Assembly (NCBI RefSeq): GCF_023065955.2
Contig: NW_026622786.1
Coordinates: 45,928,938-45,992,937 of the forward strand
DNA length: 64,000 nucleotides
Source: Ursus arctos
Lineage: Eukaryota; Chordata; Mammalia; Carnivora; Ursidae
Direction: 5' to 3'
A program made the translations under genes and the position numbers. This document shows positions 23,607 to 35,317 of the stretch, one piece after another (position 1 is the first letter of the stretch; each line of letters starts with the position of its first letter). The notes beneath the pieces were generated by a model, which saw only the letters and a list, made by a program, of their open reading frames with translations, was not told the DNA's origin and did not search any database.

Positions 23607-25090
23607 TAAGAGTGGAAGAGGAACTCTTGCCCTGGGCACTATTCTCACCCACTTCTCAGTGAGAAATCCATGGACCAAAAAGGATATCTCCAACTCCCAC
23701 AACAGAGTGCATCTCTCTCCTTCCCACTTTCTAGGTGTCTGTAACCTGGAAATCATGATCTATCATGCCTATTCTCCCTTTGTCTTTCCAAGAACAGAAC
23801 ATTCCACTGCTATATGCAAGACTAGCCTCATGGGCATACAGCCTGTGTTTGCAGTGGCACAGGGCCCCACACTCAGAACGGTTTGGTTTAATGCAGTGCC
23901 ATCACTGTTCTAAAATTCTTAAAATTTACATCTTTGAACTTGTGCTTTGTAAGTGTAGTCCAGAGGGATAATCAATCAAATTTTGCATAAGCAGAGGAGA
24001 TACACACGAGCTGTATGTCGGTCATTCCTTGCCACCTTATTCATATGTAGAGTTCATGATGCCCCGTGAACACAGAATTCCAGCAGACCTACAATGCTCA
24101 GGAATTCAACAAGTTGGAAAGTGAGAATAAGGAAGGTGTTATATTTATGACTGAATTAAGGTGGGAAGGGGACGGATAGCCACAAAGGTCAGTCACATTC
24201 TTAGTTTGAATCAGAACTCGCTTTGCTTGTAGAGGGAACACAATGACATTCTAAGAAATACAAACAACTAAGGAATTCTATCATATCTTTTATGATTTCT
24301 GTTACTTTTTGTATCAGCCAACCATGTACATGGAGAAATGGTAACATAAAAGGGAATAGAAAGGGCAACTCATAGTTCCTTTTTCTTTCACTCCTTCCTT
24401 ATCAAGTTGTGAAAAAACAACAGTTGATTTAGTATATGTGGCATTTCTACTGTTTTGGTAAGAACAAAAAGCATATGCATATACAAGCCAAAATCACAAC
24501 TGTTTAATTACTACGATTCTGCATACAAGTTAAATGTTCTATTTGCATTTAAAACTGGCATGCACAATATACAGATGAATGGAAAAATGTATACTAATGT
24601 ACATTAAATATCACAACACCATGGGCAAAAAACAATAAAAGCAAAATAACAACAAAAACACCATAGCAAATTAAGGAAGAGACCACATAAAGAAAAAGCT
24701 TTATATTTAGTAACTTTAATGTATTTCTCCCCCTACTCTTTGAACAAAGTAGTCTGTGTTTTGATTTTGCCCTGTACTCCACAAATATTTAACCACTCCT
24801 GGGTATATGTGGTCCAAGTCAGAGGGGTGGCTTTCAGACATTGTGGATTAAACTTGAATGTTCAAGCTTAATTTTTTTTTGTATGAGAGCCCTCATGTAC
24901 AGGATATAGAAGGGTAAGGGGTGGTAAAAAGAGAAGGACTCAGGCTAAAAACTGGCAGCTATGGGCCAAGGGCAACAACTTGGTTCTTTCTTTGCTTTCG
25001 TAATTTATTTAACCATGTTTAGAATATTTTAAACTTTTAAATATTTAAATATGTGATAGGTAAGCTTCTATTCTACGCTCACCCTCAACC
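23607..25090. other. Unassigned insertion within L2
   Basis: About 1.5 kb separating L2-like sequence 'ttaggaggttgttg' on the left from 'ttgctatagtctagatgag' on the right. In the L2 consensus as I remember it these are adjacent. The block around 23850-23960 looks like a dispersed ancient repeat, family unknown. No gene is seen. Confidence 0.35.
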
Positions 25091-25304
25091 CACAAATGTT
25101 CAAGACAGGATAGATTGCTATAGTCTAGATGAGAGATGATGGCAGAATAAACTAGAAATAATGAGAAATCTTGGATATATTTTGAAAGTAAAACAACATT
25201 TGTTGTAGGAAATGAATGTACAGTGTCCAAGAGAAGCAGGTGTTAGCAGACTCCAGGGATTTTAGCCTGAGGTACAGAAGCATAGAGGTGTATGGATATA
25301 CAAG

Positions 25305-25935
25305 TTTGCTTACAGACATTGGGCTTTTCCTAGTTGTTGGTGATTATGAATAAAACTGCTATAAATATTCACTCACAGGATTTTGTGTGAACAAAAGTTT
25401 TCATTTCTCCTAGATAGATACAAAGGAATAAGATTGCTAACTTGATAAATATACTTTTAATTGCCAAATTTTCAAAAGAACCATAACATTTTACGTTCCC
25501 ACCAGTAAGTTGTAAGAGTTGTAGTTGTTCAAGAATACTGCCAACATTTGGTAATGTTGGCTTTTTATTTTTATTTATTTTTTATCATCCCCATAGGTGT
25601 GTAGTGATATCATATGATTGTAGTATGCTTTTCCTTAATGACTAATGAATTTAATATCTTTTTATGTGCTTATTATTCATCCATATATCTTCTTTGATGA
25701 AATATCTGTTTACAACTTTGCCTAACCGTTGTTGCTTTATTTATTTTCTGATACTGAGTTTTATTGGAGACTCTTTATATATTTAGAATATAAATTCATT
25801 GTCAAAAGTGTGATTTTCGAAACACCCTTTGTGGCTTGTCTTTTCATTCCTCTAAAACTGTCTGTCACAGAGCAAAAGATTTAAATTTTGATAAAGTCCA
25901 ATATATCAACTTATTTATGGATAGTGTTTTGGGGT
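25305..25935 (-). mobile_element. Old L1 LINE, ORF2 C-terminal fragment
   Basis: Minus-strand L1 reading from the 'gttggtgattatgaataaaa' region through the ORF2 C-terminal domain to 'tttgataaagtccaatatat'. Old and broken. Embedded in L2. Confidence 0.8.
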
Positions 25936-26690
25936 TTGTATCAAATGTTAGAACTAATAATAGTTTGGAGGGAAGAGTATGAAGATTGCTGTAAAGGTAT
26001 AATACTGAGTGAAATTACTTAGGAGTATAAGAATATAGAAGTTTATAAATTTGAATATTATTCCCTAAAGTACTCCAAATTCTACAGGTGAGAAAGATGA
26101 GAGATATCCAGCAGAGAAATAAGGATGGATCAGCCTGTGAGATAAGAACATAGAGAATGGGATAAGAACCAATTGATGAAATTGTTTCAGAAGAGAAAGG
26201 ATGATCAGCTGTGTCAAGTCTCCCCAAAAGTCAAGAGAGGTGGAGTCTAAGAGCTGGTGTTGGAATAACAATGAGGTAGCTAGTGGTGACTTTCAACAAA
26301 AGTAAGTTTGTGGAATGGTACAAACAAAATTCTGATTGTTAATTCAAGAAGACATCCACAAGGAGGTAAGTGTAGTTGACACTTTGAAAGATTTTTTTCT
26401 TATATTACTGAGCAAAATGTCTAAGACAGATTGTAGGGGTGGAATTAAAGGATTTTTTTAAAGCAAGATGGAAGATATATCATGCTGTTACGCTAATGAC
26501 AATATTACAGTAGAGGGGGAGAAAGCTAATGATGTAGAAAGAAAAAGGAACTATTGAGGAGTTTCTTCAAAAGAGTAAAAAGCTATAGGATATGTACCCA
26601 TGGAGGGTTTAATCTTAGAAATGAGAGGACTAGTTTCTTACTAAAATATGAGGGAAGGCAAATAATATGGGCATGGAACTGTAGATGGGA

Positions 26691-27559
26691 TGATGGATTT
26701 GTTTGTAGAAACACATAGACATATTTTGACAGATTTTTTAAATTAAAATAAGCAAAGTATTGAATCAAATTATGTCCTTTTATTGTGACTTTTATGTGGG
26801 CATTATTGCCACATCGTTGTGGATCCATATAGATAAGTTCTCTTTTTGCAATATTCTTTCTTGAACTGTTCATTGGTTGAATGTTTTATTTTCAAATATT
26901 TTGAAGCTTAGAAAAATATCTATCATTTCTATGCATGGTTTTGAGTTCTGAAACATACCTGATGCTAGCTCAGAGATTACCTAGTCCTAAATGTGCTTAT
27001 TTAAAAGTAAAATAACTTAATTTGCCTAGTCCCTTCTCACCCCTCTAGTAGTTTTATCACATGGAACTAATCAAATTTCTCCTCCCAGCTCATATCACTG
27101 TTCCAGTTCTGACAACAAAATTGTCAGTTTCCATGAGTCATAAGCAATAGAAAATAACAGTGCCAATCTTCAGTGCCATCACTCTGGACTAGTTTTGTCA
27201 TTGTTCTGACACTGCAGCGTACAGAAATAAATCACTGCCAGTAGGATACATGTAAACCAAATCTGGAACTTCCAGATGGGATTAATTTTCGACTCCCTAG
27301 ACCACACCCTTTCAGTTGTCTTGGACTAGTAGTGACTAATATAGAGGCACTTCTATTTGCCTGGATATAATCAAGTTAAGGAAACTTTTACAAGAATTTG
27401 TCAAAAAGACAAAAGTGTGACTGTGAGAACAAGATAATAGTACTAAAGAACTTGAGATATTTGCCATGCAAATTATTTGATAACTGCATGGAATGTTCTT
27501 GGTACTTAAATATGTGTTCAATAAAATGAGCTCAGTAAAACAGATGATAAATTATTAAT
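26691..27559. other. Unassigned 0.87 kb
   Basis: Unique-looking sequence with no recognised repeat. A 96-codon minus-strand ORF at 26583-26873 overlaps its left edge and has no domain I can recognise. Confidence 0.45.
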
Positions 27560-27567
27560 ACAAAACC

Positions 27568-29751
27568 TTCAATTTTTTTTACAAAAATTTTTTATTATGT
27601 TAGTCACCATACAGTACATCCCAAGTTTTTGATGTAAAGTTCCATGATTCATTACTTGCGTATAACACCCAGTGCACCATGCAATACATGCTCTCCTTAA
27701 TACCCATCACCAGCCTATCCTGATCCCACACCCCTCTCCCCTCTAAAGCCCTCAGTTTGTTTCCTATGGTTCATTCCCCCTTCTTTTTACCCCCTCCTTC
27801 CTTCTTCCCTTTCTTCTCCTACTGATCTTCCTACTTCTTATGTTCCATAAATGAGTGAAACCATATGATAATTGTCTTTCTCTGCATGACTTATTTCGCT
27901 TAGCATTATCTCCTCCAGTCCCATCCATGTAGCTGCAAATGTTGTGAAATCGTTCTTTTCGATGGCTGAGTAATATTCCATTGTATATATGGATCACATC
28001 TTTTTAATCCAGTCATCTGTTGAAGGGCATCTCGGCTCCTTCCACAATTTGGCTATTGTGGACATTGCTGCTATGAACATTGGGGTGCATATGGCCCTTC
28101 TCTTCACTACGTCTGTATCTTTGGGGTAAATACCCAGTAGTGCAATGGCTGGATCATAGGGTAGCTCAATTTTTAACTTTTTAAGGGACCTCCACACTGT
28201 TTTCCAAAGTGGCTGTACCAACTTGTATTCCCACCAACAATGTAAGAGGGATCCCCTTTCTCCACATCCTCTCCAACATTTGTTGTTTCTTGCCTTGTCC
28301 ATTTTTGCCATTCTAACTGGTGTAAGGTGGTATTTTAGTGTGGTTTTGATTTGAATTTCCCTGATTGAACATTTTTCATGTGTCTGGTAGCCATTTGTAT
28401 GTCTTCATTGGAAAAGTGTCTGTTCATATCTTCTGCCCATTTTTTTGATTTGATTATTTGTTTCACATGTATTGAGTTTGAGAAGTTCTTTGTAGATCTT
28501 GGATACCAGTCTTTTATCTGTAGTGTCATTTGCAAATATCTTCTATTCCATGGGCTGCCGCTTAGTTTTTTTGACTGTTTCCTTGGCTGTTCAGAAGATT
28601 TTTATTTTGATGAAGTCCCACAAGTTCATTTTATCTTTTGTTTCTCTTGCCTTTGGAGATGTGTCATGAAAAAAGTTGCTGTGGCCGATGTCAAAGAGGT
28701 TGCAGCCTATGTTCTCCTCTAGAATTTTGATGGCTTCCTGTCTCGCATCGAGGTCTTTCATCCATTTGGAGTTTATCTTTGTGTATGGTGTGAGAGAGTG
28801 GTCAAGTTTCATTCTTTTGTATGTATCTGTCCAATTTTCCCAGCACCATTTATTGAAGAGACTGTCTTTTTTCCACTGGATGTTTTTTCCTGCTTTGTCA
28901 AAGATTAGTTGCCCAAAGAGCTGAGGGTCCATTTCTGGGTTCTCTATTCTATGTGTCTGTTTTTGTGCCAGTACCATGTGTCTTTGTGATCACAGCTTTG
29001 TAGTATAGCTTGAAATCGGCAACGTGATGCCCCCAGCTTTGTTTTTCCTTTTCAACAATTCCTTGGTGATTCGGGGCCTTTTCTGGTTCCACACAAATTC
29101 AAAGCTGTTTGTTCCAGCTCCTTGAAAAATGTCATTGGTATTTTGATCGGGATGGCATTGAAAGTGTAGATTGCTCTGGGTAGCATAGACATTTTAACTA
29201 TGTTTATTCGTCCAATCCATGAGCATGGAATATTTTTCCATCTTTTTGTGTCTTCCTCAATGTCTTTCAAGAGTGATTTATAGTTTCTAGAATATAGATC
29301 TTTTATGTCTCTGGTTAAGTTAATTCTGAGATAATGTATGATTTTTGGTGCTATTGTAAATGGGATGGATTCCCTAATTTCTTTCTTCAGTCTCATTGTT
29401 CGTGTATAGAAATGCAACTGATTTCGGAGCATTGATTTTGTATCCCGCCACATTACTGAATTGCTCTATAACTTCTAGTAGTTTGGGGGTGGAGTCTTTC
29501 GAGTTTTCCATATAAAGTATCATGTCATCTCCAAAGAGAGACAGTTTGACTTTTTTGCCGATTTGAATACCTTAATCCCTTTTTGTTGTCTGATTGCTGT
29601 TGCAAGGACTTCTAGTACTATGTTGAATAATAATGGCAAGAGTGGGCATCCTTGTCATGTTCCTGATCTTAAGGGAAAGGCTTTCAGCTTTTCCCCATTG
29701 AGAATGATATTTGCTGTAGGCTTTACATAGATGGTTTTTATGAAATTGAGG
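27568..29751 (-). mobile_element. Young carnivore L1, 5'-truncated
   Basis: Minus-strand L1. T-rich tail and 3' UTR at 27568-27837, then ORF2 to about 29751, truncated near the '[10 protein letters not shown]' block. The short duplication acaaaacc at 27560-27567 and 29752-29759 is consistent with a TSD. Same subfamily as the full-length L1 at 35041-41648. Confidence 0.95.
27838..29751 (-). pseudogene. L1 ORF2 pseudogene, C-terminal half
   Basis: Remnant of the L1 ORF2 replicase (endonuclease plus reverse transcriptase, acting on L1 RNA at the genomic target). Only the RT C-terminal part and C-terminal domain survive. The RT active-site region is at about 29515-29540. Open blocks remain at 28591-28977 ('[18 protein letters not shown]'-type region) and 27994-28311. 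A TGA at 27994-27996 replaces the Trp after 'DDWIKK', and the original end is the TAA at 27838-27840. Several frameshifts separate the blocks, so no functional protein is possible. Confidence 0.88.
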
Positions 29752-29759
29752 ACAAAACC

Positions 29760-32700
29760 ACAAATTTAACCCAACCTTCTTCCACACAAGAACTTTATCT
29801 TTTGCATTTGTTCCATCGAAGACCATATTAGCATAATGAATTCTACACAAGACATAGAAAACATAAAAAAAAGTTTCAAAAAAAAAATTCCTGGTTATTT
29901 GGGATTTGCTTCATTCTATTTCCCTTAGAATTTCATAAGTCTGAAAATGTATTAAAGTTTCTGTTACCATTTAGTAAAGAAACCCACTTGACTTTGTTAA
30001 CAAAGTATTGTTAAAATTTATTAGACTTTTATTTTTCATTGTAGGTCTATATGTATCTATATATCTACTTCAAACAGAATATGAGTTCTTTGGAACATAC
30101 ATTAAAATCGATGATCTAAAAGTATTACAAATACTGTAGGAACAAATATTTAAGATCAGAATTTTATATATCAGTAATATTTTTAGGAATTTAAATGGTC
30201 TATAATGGAGATAGAACAAGGAATTGTCATTTAGACACAATATACAGAATCAAAGTTGTCTAACTTAGAGTGCTGTCAAAATATATAGTTAGGGAGGAGG
30301 AAATATGAAAATACTGTTTGTGAGGAGGTGTAGCATTAGAAGAATCCTTAAAGATTAAATGAAATGGGACTAATAACTTAAATAGGGTTTCCACCATTTG
30401 TTGATGCAAATAGAACAAATTGAATGCTAAAATCTAGAAATTACTAAAGATAAAATATGAGGCAGGAGTTGAAAGAACACAAAGATGATATGGGTGTTTT
30501 CACAAGGCTTGGTGTCATGTGGCATATTGGGAAAGGGGGAGTGGAAGAAGGCTCATCTCCCACCCTAATACATAAAGTCTCCCTAGAATCCAGACAGTGT
30601 TTTCATGCACACAAACAATGTTGTCTTGCCCTCCTTTTCTTCTTGAGATCTTGATTGTTTGACATTATGAGTGAGTAAATGCATTCATATAGATTAGGCT
30701 CTGATACATTTTCTGGGACAAATTAATGCTTCCTGGGACACACACACATGTGTGTACCATAATATTCAAATGACAATAAAATTACAGTCTGTAAGGGGTT
30801 CCTTATTAAATAGACCTAACTATAATCAACATATTTGGAATTCTGAAATTACAAGAGCAAACAGAACATTGACTGCTTGTCTATGTTGAATGGGCAGTGG
30901 GCGCTTAAAGACATAGAAAAATGAAATAAGGTAAAGCAGCAGAGACAATGAACTTTCCTTATTCAGAATGTTATCCGAGTTTGATAGTCCCTGTATCTCT
31001 ACCATATGTCTTCCATTGAATATTAAGCATTATTCAATTTGGAATAAAATCATAACCTAATATAACTAAAGACATCTAAAATACAATTGAGAAATGGAGA
31101 CTGTCTTAAGGTTTTGAAGATCCTTTCTGATTTAGACTTTGAATTTTATTCACGTTGACACTGGCTCTGTCATGCCCTAAAGGATAATATTAAGGGGAAA
31201 AAAAAGAAATATTGACTTATGTCATCAGAGGAGTAATGTTCCAATCTACATAAAAGTAGTATAGAATGTGATAAAGGTTTTCCCCCCCACTGAAAATCGA
31301 TTGTCATGAGCAAGAAAAATCTTGTAAGATCTGAGGACTCAATATAGCTTTGAAATAAAATCCTTCTAATTACAGGATCTTTTTTCCAAATTGGATGAAT
31401 AGATTCAATATATTTTTTTGTGGTTACTGTTTTTGGGTTTTTTGTTTTGTTTTTTAACTTCTTTGTATAGATAAAAGATAAATTGATAGGCACTACTGAA
31501 AACTGTAGTATCAGTAGAAAACCCAACTTTGTAATAGTGAGTCTTCTACAACAGGAGGTAGTGCCTTCAAACAGATGTTAGATCTCTCCTGGCACTGAGA
31601 ACTTCAAAGCTGAATAAAACTCACAAAGAGTGGAATATGGCATCAGCAAAGTCATTCAACTGCTAGGCATACCGTATATTTACTCACAAAATAGAGATTA
31701 TATATCAGGCAATACAGCACAAAACCTTGAAGGGCTTCATTATTGCTTTTGATTTTGCTGATTGCTTATTAACTGACTCTCTTCAGCCACCTGGTTGTTC
31801 TAAATGAAAAGAATCCACTTGTATTCTGATTATTGGCACAGTGATTGAAAGAGGGAATCCTTCCAAGAACGTGCTTAGTATGCCCTTGACCATGTGAGAA
31901 GCAACCAATAAGGAGGATAGCTTGCTGAATAGAGCCCATTACACTTGATACATCTGCAAATAACTGCAAATTGAAAGATTGCAAACTAATACAATGACTA
32001 CAAGGACACTCTAATGAAGCATTTCTTATATTTAACTTCTCAATGGGCACAAATACGGAGATCATGCTGTGAGTATTTGACACCTGTACCTCCCCTGGAA
32101 TTCTACTTAAAATAATTTCAAGTCTAACCACAGAAAACAATATTACTTTTATTTTAGCTAACATACCTAAACTTTAGCTAGCATGATTTATCTAAGGGAT
32201 TCTTAAGTATCCTAGTGATTCTGATAAACTATATCCTTTTAATGTTTAAATATTTTTCAGACAAAAGCTTGAATATAATGAATAGGCCTAGGTGATTTCT
32301 TAAATATCTTTATTCTAGCAGTAATTTTGTGTCCCTAATATATGCTTTTTCTTGCCATTTAGTTATATGTCTGGGTTGTTAAAATTTTCTCATGTCCACA
32401 CCTTTCTTTCTGTGAGGAAATAGTCAAATTATTGCTAGAACATTGTCAAGGACATGTATCTTAACACCATTCCCATGTTTTGCTTCCTGCCAATACTTTT
32501 CATATACAGTGATGGAGGACAAGGAGGCAAGCATTGAGATAGGAATTTTGTATGGTAATTCGTTGTATGGTGATCTCCACATAATCCAGTTTTAAGGGTC
32601 CTAATCTCCTCCCAGTGAAACAGGCACTCCATTTATATGTAGGTCCTCAATTCTTTATTCTAGGTCCATGGTCCCTGGTAATTGTTAAAAGTTAATAGTC

Positions 32701-33869
32701 TCATTGTAGAAAATTATCTCAATGAATCATCTCAATTCTAATAGGTCAACTATGACTTGATACTGTTGCATTTCCTACAAATGCAGATTTAATGTTGCCA
32801 AAATGGCAGTCTTCCCAATAGAGTACCCTTTGCCAGCAGAGGAACATGTCAAGTCATTGACTAAATTATCGTTCTTATATAACCTTTACTTTTAAGCTTT
32901 AGTCATCCTTCTTTCTGTTGAGAAATTAGCCTTAAAAATGAAAAAAAAGGTTTAAAAAAGGACAAATGCATTTTAGATCCTTCTTATTTTGTGTTTCTCT
33001 ACAGGGCTTGCAAGTTTTCAAAAATTGTCAGAGCTAACATGTAAGTTCTAGTGTGAAATAAAATCTTAAGAATATAAGGTACATTTTAACCATATATCTT
33101 TCAGAGAGCCCCATGTTTAAAATACAGATAGCATTCTAAAAGTATAGTAATTTTATAGGCTTGGGAATAAAAGGCTGTAAGAAAATGTCAAACTGCAGGT
33201 CTCAAAGTGTCATTGAAGTGAAATATGATGGATTATTCCTGTCAGGATACTAGAATCTATATTCTTTTAGTGAACGCATACTCTCAAAGTCCAGCCATCA
33301 GGCTTCCATAAGCTTCTTCAGTGTTTAAAGGTGGACACAGTTCAACTGAGAACAACAATTTTGCATCATCTGCCTTTAGATACAAGAAATTTAACAGTAT
33401 TCTTCTGTTAACTGACTGTACAACTATGAGGGAGATGGCCTGAAACTAGATATTGGATAAATCTGTAAAGTGTTTTTCCATTGTTATAATTAATCTGTTA
33501 GAGGAGGTTTAGTCATGTGACATCTTAGTTTTCCTTCAGAAGTTCTGATTTCTTACTGAGGATTGTAATTGCATTGCTACTTAACATTTGTAAGTTTATT
33601 TTTTTTTCAAACAGAAGGTTGATTTTTCTCCCTTATTTTCAGTTATCATTTCCAAAAGGTGCAGTGGAAGAAAAAGTAATTGTGTTTGAGTATTTTACAC
33701 AAAATAATGGATTGAGGAGATGGGCCAAAGAACCAATTGGCTTTTCAAAGTTTTTTGATAAAAGGGTTATAAATACATTAATTAAAACTTTTATAGGCAG
33801 GGAATGAGTCTATTTTACTATGGAAATTTATCTTTGTTCTCTTTCTACCTTTAATTACTTGTATTGTTC
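29760..33869. other. Unassigned 4.1 kb, largest repeat-poor stretch
   Basis: I recognise no L1, SINE or LTR here, and no gene. The longest ORFs (118 codons at 31170-31526 and 131 codons at 31769-32164, both minus) have no domain, no splice context that I can defend and ordinary AT-rich composition. A short CA run lies at about 30740-30757. Confidence 0.5.
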
Positions 33870-33990
33870 ATTCATTTGTAAAGTCAACAAATATTTAGTG
33901 ACCACTACGTGACAGGAACCGCGCTATGTTAATGAACAGAGCAGGCAGTATTCTTGCCCTAATAGACATTATAATTGAGAAATCAGATTC
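33870..33990 (-). mobile_element. L2-like 3' end fragment
   Basis: Reverse orientation of the L2-type terminus: 'caacaaatatttagtgacca', 'ctacgtgacaggaacc', 'aatgaacagagcaggcag', 'ttgccctaatagacattata'. Confidence 0.55.
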
Positions 33991-34395
33991 ATTCCAGGAA
34001 GGAAGGCTTCTCACATACCCTGCATTCCCAATATGGATTGCATCATCTCTCTCTCTTTACCTCTACAGAGTGTTTGAAGATTCAGCACACTAAAACCAAA
34101 ACCTGTTTTTCAGTTGTTGATGTTTGAGACTTTGGTTTTTAATGCATACATTTCTATTGTAAAAGAAATAAGGATAGGATCTCTGAGGGTATGAAGAAGA
34201 AACCTAGAAAGAAACAATATAAGGAAGAACACATGAGAGGTTTAGCAAATGGGGTCTGAGAAATCCGGGTCTAAAGAGATTCCAGGATGTGATGTTGCCT
34301 CCAGAACCTCATCAGCTAAGAACTTAGGAGGAGTAGCCGTTCATCTGTACCCAGGACTTCCCAGCTTTCCTCTGAGAATGCTGATAGGAACAGTC

Positions 34396-34543
34396 TTTTT
34401 TTTTTTTTTTTTAAGATTTTATTTATTTACTTCTTTATTTGAGAAAGAGAGAATGTGGCAGGGAGGGACAGAGAGAATCTTAAGCAGGCTCTGCACTGAG
34501 CATAGAGCCTGACGCAGGGCTCTGATAACCTTGAGATCATGAT
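34396..34543 (-). mobile_element. Partial CAN-SINE
   Basis: T-run and attttattt tail, GA segment and body to 'ccttgagatcatga'. The tRNA-like head is absent, so this is a 5'-truncated SINE. It is followed by a CT-rich low-complexity tract (34553-34620). Confidence 0.88.
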
Positions 34544-34672
34544 GCATTTTTAAATCTCTTCTCTCCCTTTCCCCACCCACCCCTTTATCTCTCTCCCCCC
34601 ACCTCCTCTCTCTCCCGCTCATGTACACACAAATATTTTTCTCAGAAGGACTTTTAAAAGTGTTTAGCTTAT

Positions 34673-34866
34673 GGGGCACTTGGGTGGCTCAGTCAGTTAA
34701 GCAGCTGCCTTCAGCTCAGGTCATGATCCCAGGGCCCTGGGATCCAGCCCCCGGTCAGGCTTCCTGCTCAGCTGGGAGCCTGCTTCTCCCTCTCCCTCTG
34801 CCTGCTGCTTCCCCTGATTGTGCTCTTTCTCTCCCTCTGTCAAATAAATAAATCTTTTAAAAAAAA
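34673..34866 (+). mobile_element. CAN-SINE
   Basis: 'ggggcacttgggtggctcag' head, 'gggatccagccccc' B-box-like segment, CT-rich body, 'aaataaataaatctttt' and A-tail. Imperfect TSD around 'aaaagtgtttagctt' and 'aaaatgttcagttt'. Confidence 0.95.
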
Positions 34867-35317
34867 TGTTCAGTTTGTAAATACAATACCCAAGGAATAA
34901 AATTATAGACCAAATATCTGTCATCCTTTACATAAAGTATGTGTGTGCATGTATGTATATATGTGTGTGTGTTACTGTTTGGTTGATAGGATAGAAGGCC
35001 TCTGGTTTTGGCTCAGTTTCTGTACTATATATATATATTTTAATGATTTTTTATTATATTATGTTAGTCACCATACAGTACATCCCTGGTTTCCAATGTA
35101 AGGCTTGATGATTCATTAGTTGTGTATAACACCCAGTGCACCATGCAATACGTGCCCTCCTTACTACCCATCACCAGCCTATCCCATTCCCCCAACCCCC
35201 TCCCCTCTGAGGCCCTCAGTTTGTTTCTCATAGTCCATAGTCTCTCATGCTTCATTCCCCCTTCTGATTACCCCCCCTTTCTTTATCCCTTTCTTCCCCT
35301 ACTGATCATCCTAGTTC

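Larger units (their letters stand above)
23400..26690 (-). mobile_element. Ancient L2 LINE, RT part
   Basis: Minus-strand fossil of an L2 (CR1-like) reverse transcriptase. At about 26205-26250 the reverse strand reads 'STSLDFWGDLTQLIIL', matching the L2 'LDLSAAFDTVDH' motif A region. At about 25095-25140 it reads 'AIISHLDYSNLS', matching the L2 'ATIISRLDYCNS' block. Motif A lies to the right of the second block, which fits a minus-strand copy read right to left. A further L2-like block is at about 23495-23605. The element is interrupted by 23607-25090 (unassigned) and by an L1 at 25305-25935. Extensively decayed. Confidence 0.68.

Noticed and set aside
31769..32164. 131-codon minus-strand ORF
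   Set aside because: No domain, no recognisable splice or promoter context, and AT-rich chance ORFs of this size occur throughout the window.
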